Part shown: piece by piece, positions 47,639 through 48,708 of the stretch
Numbering within the stretch: position 1 is the stretch's first letter
How the letters are laid out: each line of letters begins with the position of its first letter
DNA from: a virus
Virus record (IMG/VR): IMGVR_UViG_3300034198_014458
Location: 1-48,708 of that record
Reading direction: 5' to 3' (one strand)
Length of the DNA: 48,708 nucleotides
The notes under the pieces: model-generated
What the model was told of the DNA's origin: nothing
Seen by the model: the letters and a program-made list of their open reading frames with translations, nothing else
Database searches by the model: none
Position numbers and translations under genes: made by a program

Positions 47639-47644
47639 ATCTGC

Positions 47645-47650
47645 ATTATA
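47645..47650 (-). promoter_or_regulatory. Extended -10 promoter for tmRNA and lipid operon
   Basis: GTGTTATAAT on the minus strand (TATAAT at 47650-47645), inside the last codons of the nuclease gene. A start ~7 nt downstream would fall near 47638, exactly at the acceptor piece. No consensus -35 is seen. The element is identical over ten bases to the one at 41944-41949. Confidence 0.65.
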
Positions 47651-48332
47651 ACACAACCAATTCGTTTTTGCGGTAGTATTGTGTTACATACAATTCAAAC
47701 TCAGGTAAGTATTTATCTTTTTTCACTTCAAAAATCTGTGATTCTTTACTACCTTCTACACCAATAGCAACGACCAAATCGTCAATTGGTTGACCTGTAC
47801 GGTCTTCAAACATATCTGCATATGCGGCACATTGCATAAAATAATTTAGAATGCCGTCTGCTGATTTTAATCGTGATGCCGATTTAAAGTCAATGACTGC
47901 AATTTTACCTTTCCATTCGGCGATACAGTCAACACGACCTGCAATGCCAAGACGGTCAGAATACAATGCTTGTTCTAGTGAAAAGATTTTACCAATATTA
48001 TCATCAAGTTGTGGTTTCAATTGCACAAACAATTCTTTGACATTCGGCATCATTGATTGAATTTTCATTGGTGTCAATTCATTCAATAGATACTTCTCAC
48101 AAATGGTGTGTAATGCGGTACCTCTACGTGATGCCTTTGCGGCAATACGATTAGCTTCTTCTGCACCCACACGTTCACGCCATTCAAACAAAGCTTTCTT
48201 ACCATAAGGTGCAAGCACAGTAGTTACAGACGGATATTTGTTACCTGTTGGTGTGACATATTTACGACCTTCTGTTGTCGTTTCTGAAACTAAATCAAAA
48301 TCTAATTCAGGTATTTTTACAAATTCAAACAT
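47646..48332 (-). CDS. PD-(D/E)XK nuclease, RecB/Cas4-like (228 aa)
   Basis: All motifs of the RecB-type nuclease family are visible in order: GTALH (H75), E120, D135 in 'GIAGRVDCIAEW', D148-F-K150 in 'IAVIDFKSASR', and the QxxxY motif at 167-171 (QCAAY). No Cys cluster for an Fe-S site is seen, so it is nearer to phage exonucleases than to Cas4. Likely acts in DNA recombination or host DNA degradation. Its last codons contain the tmRNA promoter. Confidence 0.8.
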   Translation of the reverse strand: MFEFVKIPELDFDLVSETTTEGRKYVTPTGNKYPSVTTVLAPYGKKALFEWRERVGAEEANRIAAKASRRGTALHTICEKYLLNELTPMKIQSMMPNVKELFVQLKPQLDDNIGKIFSLEQALYSDRLGIAGRVDCIAEWKGKIAVIDFKSASRLKSADGILNYFMQCAAYADMFEDRTGQPIDDLVVAIGVEGSKESQIFEVKKDKYLPEFELYVTQYYRKNELVVL

Positions 48333-48661
48333 TATTTACCATCAAGTCGTTTTGTGATTTTATCAATGTGTTTACGTACAACTTCACGGGTTTTAACAGT
48401 CTTAATGGATTTATCACCATATTCAGCACCAACTTTTGACATTGGATGTGCTTCACCAACTTTGGCGAGAACCTCTTTGAAACCATCAGGCACTCTATTA
48501 TTTGTACCGTTAGATGTTGAAACACTAGTTACAATCGATGGCGCCGTTATAATAGGTGTGATGTGAGGATTTTCTTTTAAGAATTCCTCACGCTCAGAAA
48601 TTTTCATAAAGACTTCAAAGTTTTCATCTGTCTTCGTATCTAAAAATTCATATGTTGGCAT
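48332..48661 (-). CDS. Hypothetical T4-like phage protein, MPTYEF family (109 aa)
   Basis: MPTYEFLDTKTDENFEVFMKISEREEFLKENPHI resembles the start of FmdB-type zinc ribbons but lacks the Cys pairs. The C-terminal half is basic ('KEVLAKVGEAHPMSKVGAEYGDKSIKTVKTREVVRKHIDK'). Such proteins are common beside nuclease and packaging genes in marine T4-like phages. Start overlaps the previous stop (TAATG); stop abuts the nuclease start. Function unknown. Confidence 0.68.
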   Translation of the reverse strand: MPTYEFLDTKTDENFEVFMKISEREEFLKENPHITPIITAPSIVTSVSTSNGTNNRVPDGFKEVLAKVGEAHPMSKVGAEYGDKSIKTVKTREVVRKHIDKITKRLDGK

Positions 48662-48708
48662 TATACCATCCTGGTGTACTTCGTTTTTTCCATGACGCTA
48701 AATGCGTC
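48661..48708 (-). CDS. C-terminal fragment of an upstream gene (partial)
   Basis: Only 15 codons plus stop are visible: ...DAFSVMEKTKYTRMV, ending TAA in TAATG, the overlap style used throughout this phage. A second frame (...HLASWKKRSTPGWYNANI) is also open and would end at about 48650, overlapping the next gene. The two cannot be told apart without the flanking sequence. Confidence 0.4.
   Translation of the reverse strand, partial: DAFSVMEKTKYTRMV

Noticed and set aside
47574-47640. Ordinary tRNA at the acceptor-like sequence
   Set aside because: It has a T arm and CCA, but no D arm or anticodon arm upstream, and its acceptor strand pairs with the GGGGATG ~100 nt downstream, as in permuted tmRNA.
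1-48708. CRISPR array or insertion sequence
   Set aside because: No regularly spaced repeats with unique spacers, and no transposase or terminal inverted repeats with target duplications were seen; the repeats present are coding fibre repeats.

Overview
The window is a contiguous piece of a T4-like marine myovirus genome. It is visibly AT-rich and densely packed, and many genes overlap by TAATG or ATGA. The whole T4 tail/baseplate set (gp48, gp53, gp27, gp5, gp25, gp6, gp8, gp54, gp26), gp4, and the replication/late-transcription cluster gp32-59-33-dsbA are recognisable by protein sequence. The host is inferred, not shown. AT-richness and an alphaproteobacterial-style two-piece tmRNA suggest a marine alphaproteobacterium such as SAR11. 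Marine picocyanobacteria also use permuted tmRNA and are not excluded.

Layout. (1) 1-13266, minus strand: a long array of tail-fibre/adhesin genes alternating with ~50-90 aa accessory proteins. Four adhesins share one receptor-binding-type domain (RIINGxMxxDQR), and four ~53 aa proteins share a near-identical C-terminus. (2) 13266-34781, minus strand: baseplate wedge and hub genes. gp5 is split into an OB-fold gene and a beta-helix spike gene, with no lysozyme domain. (3) 34812-39605, plus strand: gp4, a conserved unknown, gp54, and gp26 with a predicted -1 frameshift extension, followed by a probable tape-measure/hub protein. (4) A bidirectional terminator at 39611-39635 separates this from 39651-48708 on the minus strand, which holds gp32, a HAD phosphatase, gp59, gp33, dsbA, a lysis-type cell-wall hydrolase, an accessory lipid cassette, a tmRNA and a RecB-like nuclease.

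The most unusual region is 44692-47650. In transcription order it reads: extended -10 promoter, tmRNA acceptor piece, tmRNA coding piece (tag ANDSQFALAA), AcpS-like phosphopantetheinyl transferase, acyl carrier protein, a 30-aa membrane micro-ORF, a fatty-acid desaturase with all three histidine boxes, a FabF-like ketoacyl-ACP synthase with an intact Cys-His-His triad, and an unknown 236-aa protein. The phage therefore appears to carry its own ACP, the enzyme that activates it, an elongating enzyme and a desaturase. Together these could alter host acyl chains during infection. They are coupled to a phage-encoded trans-translation RNA. A second tiny hydrophobic ORF lies in the spacer between the two tmRNA pieces.

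Late expression is probably driven by T4-type TATAAATA promoters (clear copies at 23505 and 34805), using the gp33 encoded here. Functional calls rest on motif and synteny recognition by eye. No database search or folding program was run.
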